From contig NZ_JACHID010000015.1 in assembly GCF_014203025.1 (NCBI RefSeq), forward strand, positions 1 through 59,255: 59,255 nt of DNA. The letters run 5' to 3'. Position 1 is the first letter of the stretch. Every line of letters starts with the position of its first letter. The position numbers were made by a program, and so were the translations under genes. The DNA is from Desulfurispira natronophila (GTDB lineage Bacteria; Chrysiogenota; Chrysiogenetes; Chrysiogenales; Chrysiogenaceae). A model generated the notes under the pieces. The model did no database searches. It had not been told where the DNA came from and saw only the letters and a list, made by a program, of their open reading frames with translations. Shown here one piece after another: positions 7,486 to 16,063 of the stretch.

Positions 7486-8255
7486 TGAATACTGCCGCTG
7501 ACAGCTGGAAAAATGAGTGCTGGGTCGTTCTGGATCGCATAGAAGGGCCGGTAAATCTCGGTTTTATAAGTCGCGCCATGGCGAATACTGGATTTGCCAA
7601 TTTGCGCTACAGTGGAGAGCTGGATACCGAAGATGAAGAGGCGCGGCGCTTCGCTGTGCACTCACAGGATCTACTCAAGAGCTTTAAACAGGTATCCCGG
7701 AAAAACTTGCTGGATGGCATGGATGTTGTGGTAGGCCTGAGTCCACGACAGCCGTGGAGCGATGGTCACGACCTGCCCCTAGATAAGTTGTGGGTGACGC
7801 TGAAAAGTGCCCTGGAGCGGAAGCAACGAGTGGCACTGCTCTTTGGAAACGAAGCCCACGGCCTGGATAACGCTACTCTGGCCCATTGTCGCTACCGTCT
7901 GGCACTGCCTACTGTTGCTAGATATCGTAGTATGAATTTGGCCCAAGCAGTGTTGGTGGTGCTGTGGGAGTTGCATCGTCAGTCCGGCACTGCGCAAGGG
8001 GTGGAGACAAGTCAGCCCTCGTTGGCAGGTGGAGCTCAGCGTGAGCAGATGCTTTTAAAGCTCCGTCACTTGCTGGAAACCACTGGCTACCTTGATCACC
8101 AGAACCCGGAAGAGATCTGGCAGGAGATGGCCTTGATTTTTCGCAGTCGGGACTGGAGTCAGCGGGAAATGACGCTGCTAACCGGCATGGTCAACAAGGT
8201 GCTGAAGCAGCACCTGGCTTGCTGTAAGGAAATGCAACAGGTTCCGCGGCAATAG
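7485..8255 (+). CDS. trmJ: SpoU/TrmH-family 2'-O-methyltransferase, TrmJ-like
   Basis: 256 residues with the SPOUT knotted fold signatures in order: GPVNLGFISRAMANTGF near residue 21 (motif 1), LLFGNEAHGLDN near 120 (motif 2) and YRSMNLAQAVLVVLWE near 150 (motif 3), followed by a helical C-terminal extension. This order and length match TrmJ, which uses S-adenosylmethionine to methylate the ribose at position 32 of tRNAs. A different RNA target is possible, since only the catalytic fold is diagnostic. It is translationally coupled to the 65-residue gene before it. Confidence 0.85.
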   Translation: MNTAADSWKNECWVVLDRIEGPVNLGFISRAMANTGFANLRYSGELDTEDEEARRFAVHSQDLLKSFKQVSRKNLLDGMDVVVGLSPRQPWSDGHDLPLDKLWVTLKSALERKQRVALLFGNEAHGLDNATLAHCRYRLALPTVARYRSMNLAQAVLVVLWELHRQSGTAQGVETSQPSLAGGAQREQMLLKLRHLLETTGYLDHQNPEEIWQEMALIFRSRDWSQREMTLLTGMVNKVLKQHLACCKEMQQVPRQ

Positions 8256-8266
8256 TACTGCGAGAG

Positions 8267-8306
8267 CTACAGGTGGATGCGCTAACGCTTATCCACCCTA
8301 CCGTAG
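8267..8306. repeat. Palindromic REP-like element
   Basis: CTAC, then GGTGGATGCGCTAACGCTTA and TCCACC, then GTAG, forms a hairpin: GGTGGAT (8272-8278) pairs with ATCCACC (8291-8297), GCG with CGC across the loop, and outer CTAC with GTAG. Palindromes of the form GTGGATAAGCG-n-CGCATCCACC recur between genes in many proteobacteria (recalled, not searched). It lies 12 bases after the trmJ stop and could also act as a 3' end signal. Confidence 0.6.
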
Positions 8307-8423
8307 GATCTCTCTGACTACTCCCTGATGCTACCAGCTTACCCTTTTCCCTATCCAATGTATCTTGTTCATCCCTGTTTAATCTTGGTCTTTGTTTCCT
8401 GAGCGCATGTGTTGCCGGTACTG

Positions 8424-11318
8424 TCAGCTGGAGGTCGCCTGCGCTTTGGCCACTCTATCCACGAGGTAGACAATGGACTGGTAGCTGATGCCACTGTGCT
8501 GCGAGAGTCCGATTTCGCAGGTGCGGCTATTGGAGTACCCTTGCTGGCAGTCTGCAGGCAGGGCGCCGCGCAGAGGTGCCAGGGCTGAGGCATTGAGCTC
8601 GGGATAGTTGAAGCCGCGGTCACCGGCAAATCCGCAGCACTTGATTTCTGCTGGCGAGACCACATTGGTAGCGCAGGCGCTGGCAACGGCCTGAAACTTG
8701 GGCTGCAAGTTCATTTTAGTGGCGCTGCAGGTTATATGAATGGCCACGGTTTCCGGCAGCGGTGTCAGTTGCAGTTTGTCCAGCAGGTGGTCGTGGATGA
8801 ACTCCACTGGCTCCATGAGCTGCAGGCGTGAATCCATGACCCTGCGCATGCGGTAAAGGCAGGGGCTGGTGTCGCACAGTACGGGGATTTGCCCTTGACT
8901 GCTGGCAACGAGGAGCTCTTTTTCCAGCTCGCTGCTCATGGCGTCTGCCTGCTCCATAAAGCCCTTACTTTCGAAGGGTGTTCCGCAACAGAGGCTTTTG
9001 AGATTTTTTGGATAAATGACTTCGTAACCAGCTTTGCTGAGCAGGCTGAGCATGGCTTCAGTCAAGCTGCGCTGGTCGTGATCGTGGTGGGCAGGGCCCA
9101 TGCTGCGGCTTACGCAGGCGGGGAAATAGACTACCTGCTTCATCCCAAACTTCCCTTCTTCCTGCGTCGGAACCTCCGAAAATTTTGGACGAAATGAAGC
9201 GGCTTTGGGAAACCACGGGTCCCAGGCAGCTATACGATTACCACTGAGGCGGCGAACCGTCCGTGTGACTCCTCTCAGAAGGGTGGCGCCAAAGGTTCGA
9301 TGTAAAAGGTGAGTGAAGCCCAAGGCCAGGCTGATAACTGAAGTCAGGGGGGCGAATTTTTGTGCACAAAAAGTAGCTACTTTTTGTGCCATAGCGCTGT
9401 TCTGCTGGCTGCGCAGATCTTTGGTGTGGGAGCCAGTATCAATATCTACGGGGCAGGTGGTAGCGCAAAGGCCGTCAGCGGCGCAGGTGGCCTCTCCCAT
9501 GTATTGATAGTCTTTTTCAATTCGCTGTAACAGGCTTCGGTTGCCGTTATGTGCCCGCAGGCTGGTGATATAGCGCTGGGTAGTTATGCGTTGACGAGGG
9601 GTCAGGGTCAGCTCCCTGGATGGGCAGTTGACTTCGCAGAATCCGCACTCAATGCACTGGTCGATCAGATCATGGGTGGCGGGCAAGTGCTTGAGGTCCT
9701 TGAGGTGGGCTTGGGGGTCGTCGTTAATAATAACTCCCGGGTTGAGGATTCCCTGTGGATCGAAAGCGCTCTTGATGCGGCGCATAAGCTGGTAAGCTTT
9801 TTCTCCCCACTCCATCTCCACAAACGGCGCCATGTTACGTCCGGTTCCGTGCTCAGCTTTCAGCGAGCCACCGTAGCTGGCGGAGACCATGGTGCTGACT
9901 TCCTGCATAAGTTTCTCATACTGCTCCAAGTGGTCGGGCCGGGCAAAGTCCTGGGTAAAGACAAAGTGGACGTTGCCATCCAGAGCGTGGCCAAAAATAA
10001 TGGAGTCAGGATAGCCGTGCTCATCCAGCATATGACGGAGCTGACTGGTAGCCGTGGCCATATGTTCCATGGGGAAGGCGACGTCTTCAATTATGACGGT
10101 GGTTCCCATGGTGCGCATGGCTCCCACTGCTGGGAAGAGTCCTTTGCGAATGTTCCACAGCTGGGCACAGACCTGGGGGTCGGTGCTGAATTCCAGTGGT
10201 CGCACAGCAGGAATGGGTTCCAGAGCTTTGGTGGCAGCAGCAATTCGCTGCTGCAAGGTTTCGTTGTCTTTGGCGTCAACCTCGATAAGCAGGCTGCAGA
10301 CATCGGAGTCAAGGGTGCGCAGGTATTCTGGCATTCCCGGTTTATCCTCCACGGATTGCAAGGCTTTTCGATCCATTAGCTCCGCCGCGGCAACCAGGTC
10401 GCGGTTCAGGTGCATAACTGCCTGGCATGCCTGTTCGATGTTGGGAAAAAGCGCCAGACAAGACGCCTTGTGCTGATAGTTGGCTATGGTGCGATAGGTG
10501 AGCTGGGAAATAAAGCCCAGGGTGCCCTCGGAGCCGATCATGAGGTGCTTAATGATTTCTATGGGGTCGTGGAAATCTACCAGGGCATTAAGGCCGTAGC
10601 CAGTGGTGTTTTTGATTTTAAATTTATGGCGTATAAGCTCCGCCAGCTCCGGGTCAGCCATAATTTCGTCCCGCATGGTCTCTATCTGGCTGACCAGTTT
10701 GCTGTGCTGCTGTCGGAAGTTTTCAATGGAAAGGGAGTCGCCAGTGTCCAGCTCAGTGCCGTCGTAAAAAAGAATTTTCATGTCCACGACAGTCTTGTAG
10801 CTGTTGTCGGTGGTGCCACAACACATGCCGCTGGCATTGTTGGCAGCAATCCCGCCGATCATGGCGTGGTTAATAGAGGCTGGGTCGGGACCAATCTTGC
10901 GACCATACTCCTGCAATTGGCGGTTGGCATCTGAGCCAATGACCGCAGGGCCGAGGGTGATGGACTGGCCTTGCTGGTGGATTTGGCAGTCCGTCCAACC
11001 GCTGGAGAGTAGCACGAGTACCGAGTCGGAGATGGCCTGCCCGGAAAGGCTGGTTCCTGCTGCACGAAACGTGAGGGGGATATTCAGACGTGATGCGGCT
11101 TGTAGCAGTGCCACTACCTGCGAGGAGCCGGAGGTCTTTATCACCAGCTTGGGGACAAGTCGGTAGAAGCTGGCATCGGTGCCGTAGGCCAGTGTGCGCA
11201 GGGGGTCGGCAATGATTTCAGTATCGCTGAAATGAGGGGTTATTTCGCGGTAAAAATCCTGGTAGGCAGCAGGGAGGTTGGCAATATCCTGGGGGTTGAG
11301 TTTGAGAGGAGTTGTCAT
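8424..11318 (-). CDS. dld: D-lactate dehydrogenase, FAD and Fe-S type (Dld-II-like)
   Basis: About 964 residues. The N-terminal FAD domain has RAAGTSLSGQAISD and DPASINHAMIGGIAANNASG; the FAD-oxidase C domain has GTLGFISQLTY, FGHALDGNVHF and LKAEHGTGRNMAPF. Two ferredoxin-type motifs follow (CIECGFCEVNCPSR and CAADGLCATTCPVD), then CCG-type domains (SLCCGTPFESKG and CCGFAGDRGFN). This matches the Dld-II type that oxidises D-lactate to pyruvate and passes electrons to the membrane chain. The neighbourhood (lut genes, lactate permease, FadR regulator) matches the Shewanella lactate cluster. Glycolate or 2-hydroxyglutarate are alternative substrates. The start at 11318 overlaps the lutBA stop as ATGA; an ATG at 11324 is also possible. 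Confidence 0.8.
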   Translation of the reverse strand: MTTPLKLNPQDIANLPAAYQDFYREITPHFSDTEIIADPLRTLAYGTDASFYRLVPKLVIKTSGSSQVVALLQAASRLNIPLTFRAAGTSLSGQAISDSVLVLLSSGWTDCQIHQQGQSITLGPAVIGSDANRQLQEYGRKIGPDPASINHAMIGGIAANNASGMCCGTTDNSYKTVVDMKILFYDGTELDTGDSLSIENFRQQHSKLVSQIETMRDEIMADPELAELIRHKFKIKNTTGYGLNALVDFHDPIEIIKHLMIGSEGTLGFISQLTYRTIANYQHKASCLALFPNIEQACQAVMHLNRDLVAAAELMDRKALQSVEDKPGMPEYLRTLDSDVCSLLIEVDAKDNETLQQRIAAATKALEPIPAVRPLEFSTDPQVCAQLWNIRKGLFPAVGAMRTMGTTVIIEDVAFPMEHMATATSQLRHMLDEHGYPDSIIFGHALDGNVHFVFTQDFARPDHLEQYEKLMQEVSTMVSASYGGSLKAEHGTGRNMAPFVEMEWGEKAYQLMRRIKSAFDPQGILNPGVIINDDPQAHLKDLKHLPATHDLIDQCIECGFCEVNCPSRELTLTPRQRITTQRYITSLRAHNGNRSLLQRIEKDYQYMGEATCAADGLCATTCPVDIDTGSHTKDLRSQQNSAMAQKVATFCAQKFAPLTSVISLALGFTHLLHRTFGATLLRGVTRTVRRLSGNRIAAWDPWFPKAASFRPKFSEVPTQEEGKFGMKQVVYFPACVSRSMGPAHHDHDQRSLTEAMLSLLSKAGYEVIYPKNLKSLCCGTPFESKGFMEQADAMSSELEKELLVASSQGQIPVLCDTSPCLYRMRRVMDSRLQLMEPVEFIHDHLLDKLQLTPLPETVAIHITCSATKMNLQPKFQAVASACATNVVSPAEIKCCGFAGDRGFNYPELNASALAPLRGALPADCQQGYSNSRTCEIGLSQHSGISYQSIVYLVDRVAKAQATSS

Positions 11319-13465
11319 GTGCATTTGTCCTTCATTTTCTCGGTTACTACTTCCATGCTTTCCAGAAGCGTGCTTAGGTGTATCACATTTAGTTCCATTT
11401 TGCTTTTGGCAGCTCCTCCGCCTATCTGCATGACACAGCCGGGGCAGTCAGTTACCAAGGTAGTGGCGCCGGTGGCGGCGGCGTTATTGAGTTTTTTGCC
11501 TAAAATTCCGGCGGAAATCCCCGGCTGATCCACGGAGTACGATCCGGCAAAGCCACAGCAAACGTCGGCATCGGCCATAGGTACATAGTTTTCACCCAGT
11601 AGTGACTGTAAAAGGTCCTCAGCGCTGAAGCTCATGCCTCGCCCCATGTGACAGGGGACGTGGTAGGTGATGTTTTTGCCTTGAGTGGAGCGAAACTGCA
11701 GGCCGGTACGCTGTATATACTGGGAGAGGGTGGTGGTTTTGGCTGCCAGCTGTTGGCTGAGGTCCCGATGTTTGTCGCACTCGGCATAGGTGGCAAAATC
11801 GTGTTGAATGGCAGAGCCGCAACTGGGGCACAGCACCAGGATGGCGTCGTAGTCATCAGGGTCAGGAAAGTGCTCCAAAGCCTGATCCACAGTATCGGCA
11901 GCACTTTTGGCATCGCCGCCAAAGTGCGCGGGCAGTCCACAGCACACTGATTTGTGTGGGAAATCCACCTGCACTCCTGCCCTTTCCAGGAGTTGCACCA
12001 GGGCTTGGCCCATTTCAGGATAAAAGTACTCTACGGCGCATCCAGGGTAAAAGAAAACTTTTCCCCTGAATGCACCCTCGGTTGGGCGTTCGGCGCCAGT
12101 GCGACTTTTCATGATATCGGTAAAGGTTTTGGTGGCAAAGCGAGGCAATTGGCGAAAGTTATGGGGAGCAGGCAGGGGAAGGTTCATGCGCCCGCTCTGC
12201 TTGTTTGCCAGTGGCTTGAGGCTGAATGCGGCGGTTTTCATGGCGGCGCGAAACAGGGAGGGGTTGGCCAGGACTCCACCGTAAACGAGGCGTTTGATAA
12301 ACGGCACGCCATTTTTTGACCCGTACTGCAGGCGTAGATTGGCGATGATGGAGTGCAGCTCAATTCCTGCCGGGCAATTGGCACTGCAGGCCATGCAGGA
12401 GGCACACAGCTTCTGCAGAGCTTGCCCCACTTTCGGGTCGCCAAACATTGACGTGTATATCAGTCCAATGGCGCCAATATAAACGTCGCCAAAAACGTGC
12501 CCTCCCAGGAGCTCATAGACGGGACATACATTGGCACAGCTGCCGCAGCGAATGCAGCCGAGGGAATGTTTGGTGATGGGGTTGTCTTTGTGTTGCAGGC
12601 GTCCATTGTCCAGGAAGACAAAATGAACCTGCTTGGGGCTGCCTGATGGCGTTGGGGTCTGGCCCTTGATCCAGGTGGTGTACGTACTTATGGTCTGGCC
12701 AGTGGCAGACTTGGGCAACATGCGGATAACTTTGAGGGCGTCGGTGAAACTGGGAACCAGTTTCTCGTAACCCAGCAGCACGATGTGAACCGGCGGCAGG
12801 GTTGCCGTGAGGCGGGCATTGCCCTCGTTGGTAACAATGCCAATGGCGCCGCTATCGGCAACGGCTACATTGGCACCGGTTATACCGACTCCGGCAGCAA
12901 AATAGGAAGGGCGCAAGTGATGGCGCACAAACTCCACCATGGCGGGTATATCCTCATCCAGTCCCGCCTGCAGGCCCTCGTTGAATATATCCCGTGCCTG
13001 AGCGCGGGTCATGTGGATGGCGGGCATTACCATGTGGGATGGGTGCTGCTTGCCAATTTGTAGCAGGTATTCACCCAGGTCCGTTTCCACGACGTCAATG
13101 CCGCGCTTTTCCAGGGCTGCGTTGAGATGGGTTTCTTCACTGGTCATGGACTTGGATTTTACGGCCATGGTGCCACCAGCCTTCTGGCAGATGTCACCGA
13201 TAATGGCATTGGCGTCAGCTGCTGTGGCTGCCTGGTGTACGGTGGCGCCGCTGGCTTCTGCCTGTTGCTTGAATTGTTGGAACAATTGATCGATCTGTTG
13301 ACGGGCATGATCCTTCATGCTGGCCAGGTCGCGTTGCAGTGCTGCGAAATCGAGCTCATGGTAGGCCTTGTCCCGGGAGGCCTTGTAGTTGCGGGCAAAG
13401 TTCATGAGGGCCCGGTAGAGGGTTTCGTCGCTGAGTTTTGCGCGGATACGTTGCTTTATTATCAT
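11315..13465 (-). CDS. lutB: LutB-LutA fusion, L-lactate oxidation Fe-S protein
   Basis: 716 residues. Residues about 60-290 are a LUD domain (SMTSEETHLNAALEKRGI, GITGANVAVADSGAIG), then two ferredoxin motifs, CIRCGSCANVCPVYEL and CASCMACSANCPAGIE. From about residue 470 there are two CCG domains, VCCGLPAHFGGD and VCCGFAGSYSVD, each with a preceding Cys (FYPGCAVEY and YHVPCHMGRG). In Bacillus and Campylobacter LutB (about 475) and LutA (about 240) are separate; the total here equals their sum, so this is a B-A fusion. With LutC it oxidises L-lactate to pyruvate. It starts four bases after lutC and overlaps dld. Confidence 0.85.
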   Translation of the reverse strand: MIIKQRIRAKLSDETLYRALMNFARNYKASRDKAYHELDFAALQRDLASMKDHARQQIDQLFQQFKQQAEASGATVHQAATAADANAIIGDICQKAGGTMAVKSKSMTSEETHLNAALEKRGIDVVETDLGEYLLQIGKQHPSHMVMPAIHMTRAQARDIFNEGLQAGLDEDIPAMVEFVRHHLRPSYFAAGVGITGANVAVADSGAIGIVTNEGNARLTATLPPVHIVLLGYEKLVPSFTDALKVIRMLPKSATGQTISTYTTWIKGQTPTPSGSPKQVHFVFLDNGRLQHKDNPITKHSLGCIRCGSCANVCPVYELLGGHVFGDVYIGAIGLIYTSMFGDPKVGQALQKLCASCMACSANCPAGIELHSIIANLRLQYGSKNGVPFIKRLVYGGVLANPSLFRAAMKTAAFSLKPLANKQSGRMNLPLPAPHNFRQLPRFATKTFTDIMKSRTGAERPTEGAFRGKVFFYPGCAVEYFYPEMGQALVQLLERAGVQVDFPHKSVCCGLPAHFGGDAKSAADTVDQALEHFPDPDDYDAILVLCPSCGSAIQHDFATYAECDKHRDLSQQLAAKTTTLSQYIQRTGLQFRSTQGKNITYHVPCHMGRGMSFSAEDLLQSLLGENYVPMADADVCCGFAGSYSVDQPGISAGILGKKLNNAAATGATTLVTDCPGCVMQIGGGAAKSKMELNVIHLSTLLESMEVVTEKMKDKCT

Positions 13466-13469
13466 GATT

Positions 13470-13949
13470 CTACCTGTCTGTGATGATTATAGCGTGCATA
13501 CGACGTGGGCCGTGGACACCAATGGTTAGTTCCCGTTCAATGTCAGCCGTCCGGCTGGCGCCGGATATAAAGGCGATAAAGCCAGCCTGATTATTGCGTA
13601 GTTTCTCTTCCATGTACCCGGCAATATCTTCAAGCGACGCTACCAGGCGAGAGGCTTCAAGCACTACTACCAGGGTTTCAGCCATGCAGCTGGCCAAACG
13701 AAGCTGGGAGTCCTGCTGGTCTATTACAAATGAGCCGCACTCAGCTATGCCGGCATCGGCTTCAATAACACAACGGTTTATGCCGTTGACGTCCACTGGG
13801 GTCGCTGTGGAAGGTATGTCAAGGCGGGGGAGGTGGATGGTTTGTTGGGTATGGTTTTCGATATCAAGTGTATTCGAGAGCTCTGTCAGAGGGATGGTGC
13901 AGGTTTGCATGCCAGTGGCCTGGCAGCGCTGAAGGAATTCGTTAAGCAT
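13470..13949 (-). CDS. lutC: LutC, LUD-domain lactate utilisation subunit
   Basis: 159 residues of a LUD domain: VIEADAGIAECGSFVI followed by AETLVVVLEASRLVASLED and AFISGASRTADIERELTIGVHGPRRMH. The last segment is the family's nucleotide-like binding end, TADIE..L..GVHGP. It is shorter than typical LutC (about 200-240), mainly at the N-terminus. It is the first gene of the lutC-lutBA-dld operon, and an operator-like site lies 18 bases upstream of its ATG. Its precise role in the Lut complex is not well defined, but all three parts are needed in Bacillus. Confidence 0.82.
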   Translation of the reverse strand: MLNEFLQRCQATGMQTCTIPLTELSNTLDIENHTQQTIHLPRLDIPSTATPVDVNGINRCVIEADAGIAECGSFVIDQQDSQLRLASCMAETLVVVLEASRLVASLEDIAGYMEEKLRNNQAGFIAFISGASRTADIERELTIGVHGPRRMHAIIITDR

Positions 13950-13966
13950 AATTCACCGCCGTAAAA

Positions 13967-13977
13967 TGGTAATACCA
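13967..13977. promoter_or_regulatory. FadR/LldR-type operator ahead of lutC
   Basis: TGGTAATACCA fits the FadR-subfamily consensus TNGTNNNACNA and is a perfect inverted repeat around its centre. It lies just before the lutC ribosome site. The same half-sites appear at 14205-14215 before lctP, and a FadR-type regulator is encoded downstream of lctP. The binding protein is inferred from this arrangement. Confidence 0.7.
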
Positions 13978-14127
13978 GAAATACACTACCCCGGCAGGTA
14001 AAGTCAATGCTTGCGAATTAACTCCAGTATATTTCATTTTTTTTATGGCATGTTGTTTTTGTGGTCACAGCGCCTTTTGGTGCTCTATCTGTGCTGTTTC
14101 ATAATATTTGACTGCGCAAGAAGTTCC

Positions 14128-14144
14128 TGTTTTGCAACAAAACA
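14128..14144. promoter_or_regulatory. Perfect 17-base inverted repeat in lactate divergent region
   Basis: TGTTTTGCAACAAAACA has 7-base arms around CAA. It lies between lutC and lctP, with a related GTTTTGTTG following at 14153-14161. It may be a second regulator's site or an activator site. No known consensus is assigned with confidence. Confidence 0.4.
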
Positions 14145-14201
14145 GCATTTGAGTTTTGTTGTATCAGGTGTTGACAGTCGCGGGCTGATGTGGCAAGAGT
14201 A

Positions 14202-14218
14202 AATTGGTATTACCAATT
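14202..14218. promoter_or_regulatory. FadR/LldR-type operator ahead of lctP
   Basis: AATTGGTATTACCAATT is a perfect 17-base inverted repeat containing TGGTATTACCA, which fits TNGTNNNACNA. A TTGACA at 14171-14176 could be a -35 box for lctP, placing this site at or just after the transcription start, where a repressor would block lctP. The lctP ATG is 24 bases further on. Confidence 0.72.
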
Positions 14219-14241
14219 TTTTGAAAGAAGAGAGGAAAACT

Positions 14242-15942
14242 ATGAGTCATACCTTGCTCTCCTTGCTGGCCTTCACCCCACTGGTGCTGGCAGCGATTCT
14301 GTTGGTGGGTCTGAACTGGCCTGCACGTCGCGCTATGCCCATTGTCTTTGTCACTACCGCCATTATTGGTGTCGTCGCCTGGGAGATGACCATTACCAGA
14401 GTTATCGCATCAACTCTGCAGGGCCTCATCCTCACCGCTTCTATACTTTGGATTATCTTTGGTGCCATTATGCTGCTCAATACCCTTAAGCACTCTGGTG
14501 CCATAACTGCGATCAGGGGTGGGTTTTCCCGCATCAGCCCTGACCGTCGCGTGCAGGCAATTATCGTGGCCTGGCTCTTTGGTTGCTTCATTGAGGGTGC
14601 ATCGGGCTTTGGCACTCCCGCAGCCATAGCGGCACCACTGCTGGTGGCTATCGGCTTCCCTGCCTTGGCAGCCGTCACCATTGGCATGATGATTCAGTCT
14701 ACACCGGTTTCTTTTGGCGCCGTGGGCACCCCCATAGTCATTGGCGTTACCGCTGGTCTTGACAAAGAGGGTATCACTGCCGACCTGCTGGCCAACCAGT
14801 CCAGTTGGGAAGTGTTCTATCAGTTGATAACCTCACAGGTGGCCATAACTCACGCTATTGTCGGTCTTTTTATGCCGTTGCTTATGTGCGTTATGCTTTC
14901 GCGTTTCTTTGGCAAGAATCGCTCCTGGACCGAAGGCCTGGCTATAGCCCCTTTTGCCATCTTTGCTGGACTGGCTTTTGTCCTTCCCTACGCAGCCGCT
15001 GGTGTTTTCCTGGGGCCTGAGTTTCCCTCTCTGATCGGTGCTCTGGTGGGGCTGTCCATCGTCGTGCCAGCCGCCAAGGCCGGCTTCCTGATTCCCAAAA
15101 AGACCTGGGACTTTGCCGACCCCAAGGAGTGGCCAACGGAGTGGATGGGCAACATTGAGATCAAGCTGGATGCACTGGCCAGCAAGGTGCCCATGAAAAA
15201 CTGGATGGCCTGGGTGCCCTACCTGCTGCTGGCGGTGTTCCTGGTTATTTCGCGGGTTGTGCCGGAGGTAACAGCATTTCTCACCAGCTTTCTCAGTTTC
15301 GGCTGGTCAAATATCCTGGGTGAAGCGGGAGTATCCGGCAATATTCAACCCTTCTACCTCCCCGGTGGCATCATGATAATGGTCGTTGCCATCACCTTTT
15401 TCCTCCACCGCATGAAGTTGGGAGAAATCCGCCAGGCGCTTAATGAATCATCCCGCACTCTGCTCGGTGCTGGATTCGTGCTGATCTTCACCATCCCTAT
15501 GGTGCGTATTCTTATCAATTCGGGGGTCAACGCCGCCGACCTTCCTTCCATGCCCATCGCTATGGCACAGTTAGTGGCGGAGGGAATGGGTGCGGCCTAT
15601 CCCTTCTTTGCTCCCGCAGTGGGTGGGCTGGGAGCTTTTATTGCGGGGTCTAACACCGTTTCAAACCTCATGCTCTCCCAGTACCAGTTCAGCGTCGGCG
15701 AGCTGCTGGGTATATCCAGTGCCTTGCTGGTGGCTATGCAGGCGGTTGGAGCTGCTGCCGGAAATATGATCGCCATACACAATGTGGTAGCAGCCTCCGC
15801 CACGGTTGGTCTCTTGGGGCGTGAAGGAAGAACGCTGCGCATGACAGCAATCCCAACTCTGTACTACCTGGTCTTTGCGGGGATTCTTGCCATGCTGGCC
15901 GTTTATGTCCTGGGTATCACTGATCCGCTGGTGCCCACATAA
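14242..15942 (+). CDS. lctP: Lactate permease
   Basis: 566 residues from the ATG at 14242, which has GAGAGGAAAACT before it; an upstream ATG at 14221 in frame has no ribosome site. The protein is almost entirely hydrophobic helices (12 or more). It carries [20 protein letters not shown], the family hallmark, and [17 protein letters not shown] near the end. LctP/LldP proteins import L- and D-lactate (and glycolate) with protons. It is divergent from the lutC-lutBA-dld operon and precedes the FadR-type regulator, so the set forms a complete lactate uptake and oxidation unit. Confidence 0.92.
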   Translation: MSHTLLSLLAFTPLVLAAILLVGLNWPARRAMPIVFVTTAIIGVVAWEMTITRVIASTLQGLILTASILWIIFGAIMLLNTLKHSGAITAIRGGFSRISPDRRVQAIIVAWLFGCFIEGASGFGTPAAIAAPLLVAIGFPALAAVTIGMMIQSTPVSFGAVGTPIVIGVTAGLDKEGITADLLANQSSWEVFYQLITSQVAITHAIVGLFMPLLMCVMLSRFFGKNRSWTEGLAIAPFAIFAGLAFVLPYAAAGVFLGPEFPSLIGALVGLSIVVPAAKAGFLIPKKTWDFADPKEWPTEWMGNIEIKLDALASKVPMKNWMAWVPYLLLAVFLVISRVVPEVTAFLTSFLSFGWSNILGEAGVSGNIQPFYLPGGIMIMVVAITFFLHRMKLGEIRQALNESSRTLLGAGFVLIFTIPMVRILINSGVNAADLPSMPIAMAQLVAEGMGAAYPFFAPAVGGLGAFIAGSNTVSNLMLSQYQFSVGELLGISSALLVAMQAVGAAAGNMIAIHNVVAASATVGLLGREGRTLRMTAIPTLYYLVFAGILAMLAVYVLGITDPLVPT

Positions 15943-15961
15943 GTTATTTCTGCCGTCGCTC

Positions 15962-15990
15962 TTGACAGAGTGTAACCGTCAAATTAATCT
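15962..15990 (+). promoter_or_regulatory. Sigma-70-type promoter for lldR
   Basis: TTGACA at 15962-15967 and TAATCT at 15985-15990 are separated by exactly 17 bases, a good housekeeping promoter. It sits just after the lctP stop, so the regulator can be transcribed separately from lctP. Confidence 0.6.
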
Positions 15991-16002
15991 TGGTTGGATT
16001 TT

Positions 16003-16034
16003 CCTGCGCTTGTTTTACCTAAAACAGGCGCAGG
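16003..16034 (+). terminator. Strong hairpin in lctP-lldR gap
   Basis: CCTGCGCTTGTTTT (16003-16016) pairs with AAAACAGGCGCAGG (16021-16034) with one G-U pair and a four-base loop. There is no long T-tract. It may be a weak terminator for lctP or a 5' leader structure of the regulator mRNA that limits its translation. Confidence 0.45.
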
Positions 16035-16063
16035 AAGTATTTTATCCCTTGGAGTTCACCCAT

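Noticed and set aside
9549-10379. 276-residue + frame inside dld
   Set aside because: Lies wholly opposite a well-supported FAD/Fe-S dehydrogenase and shows no domain.
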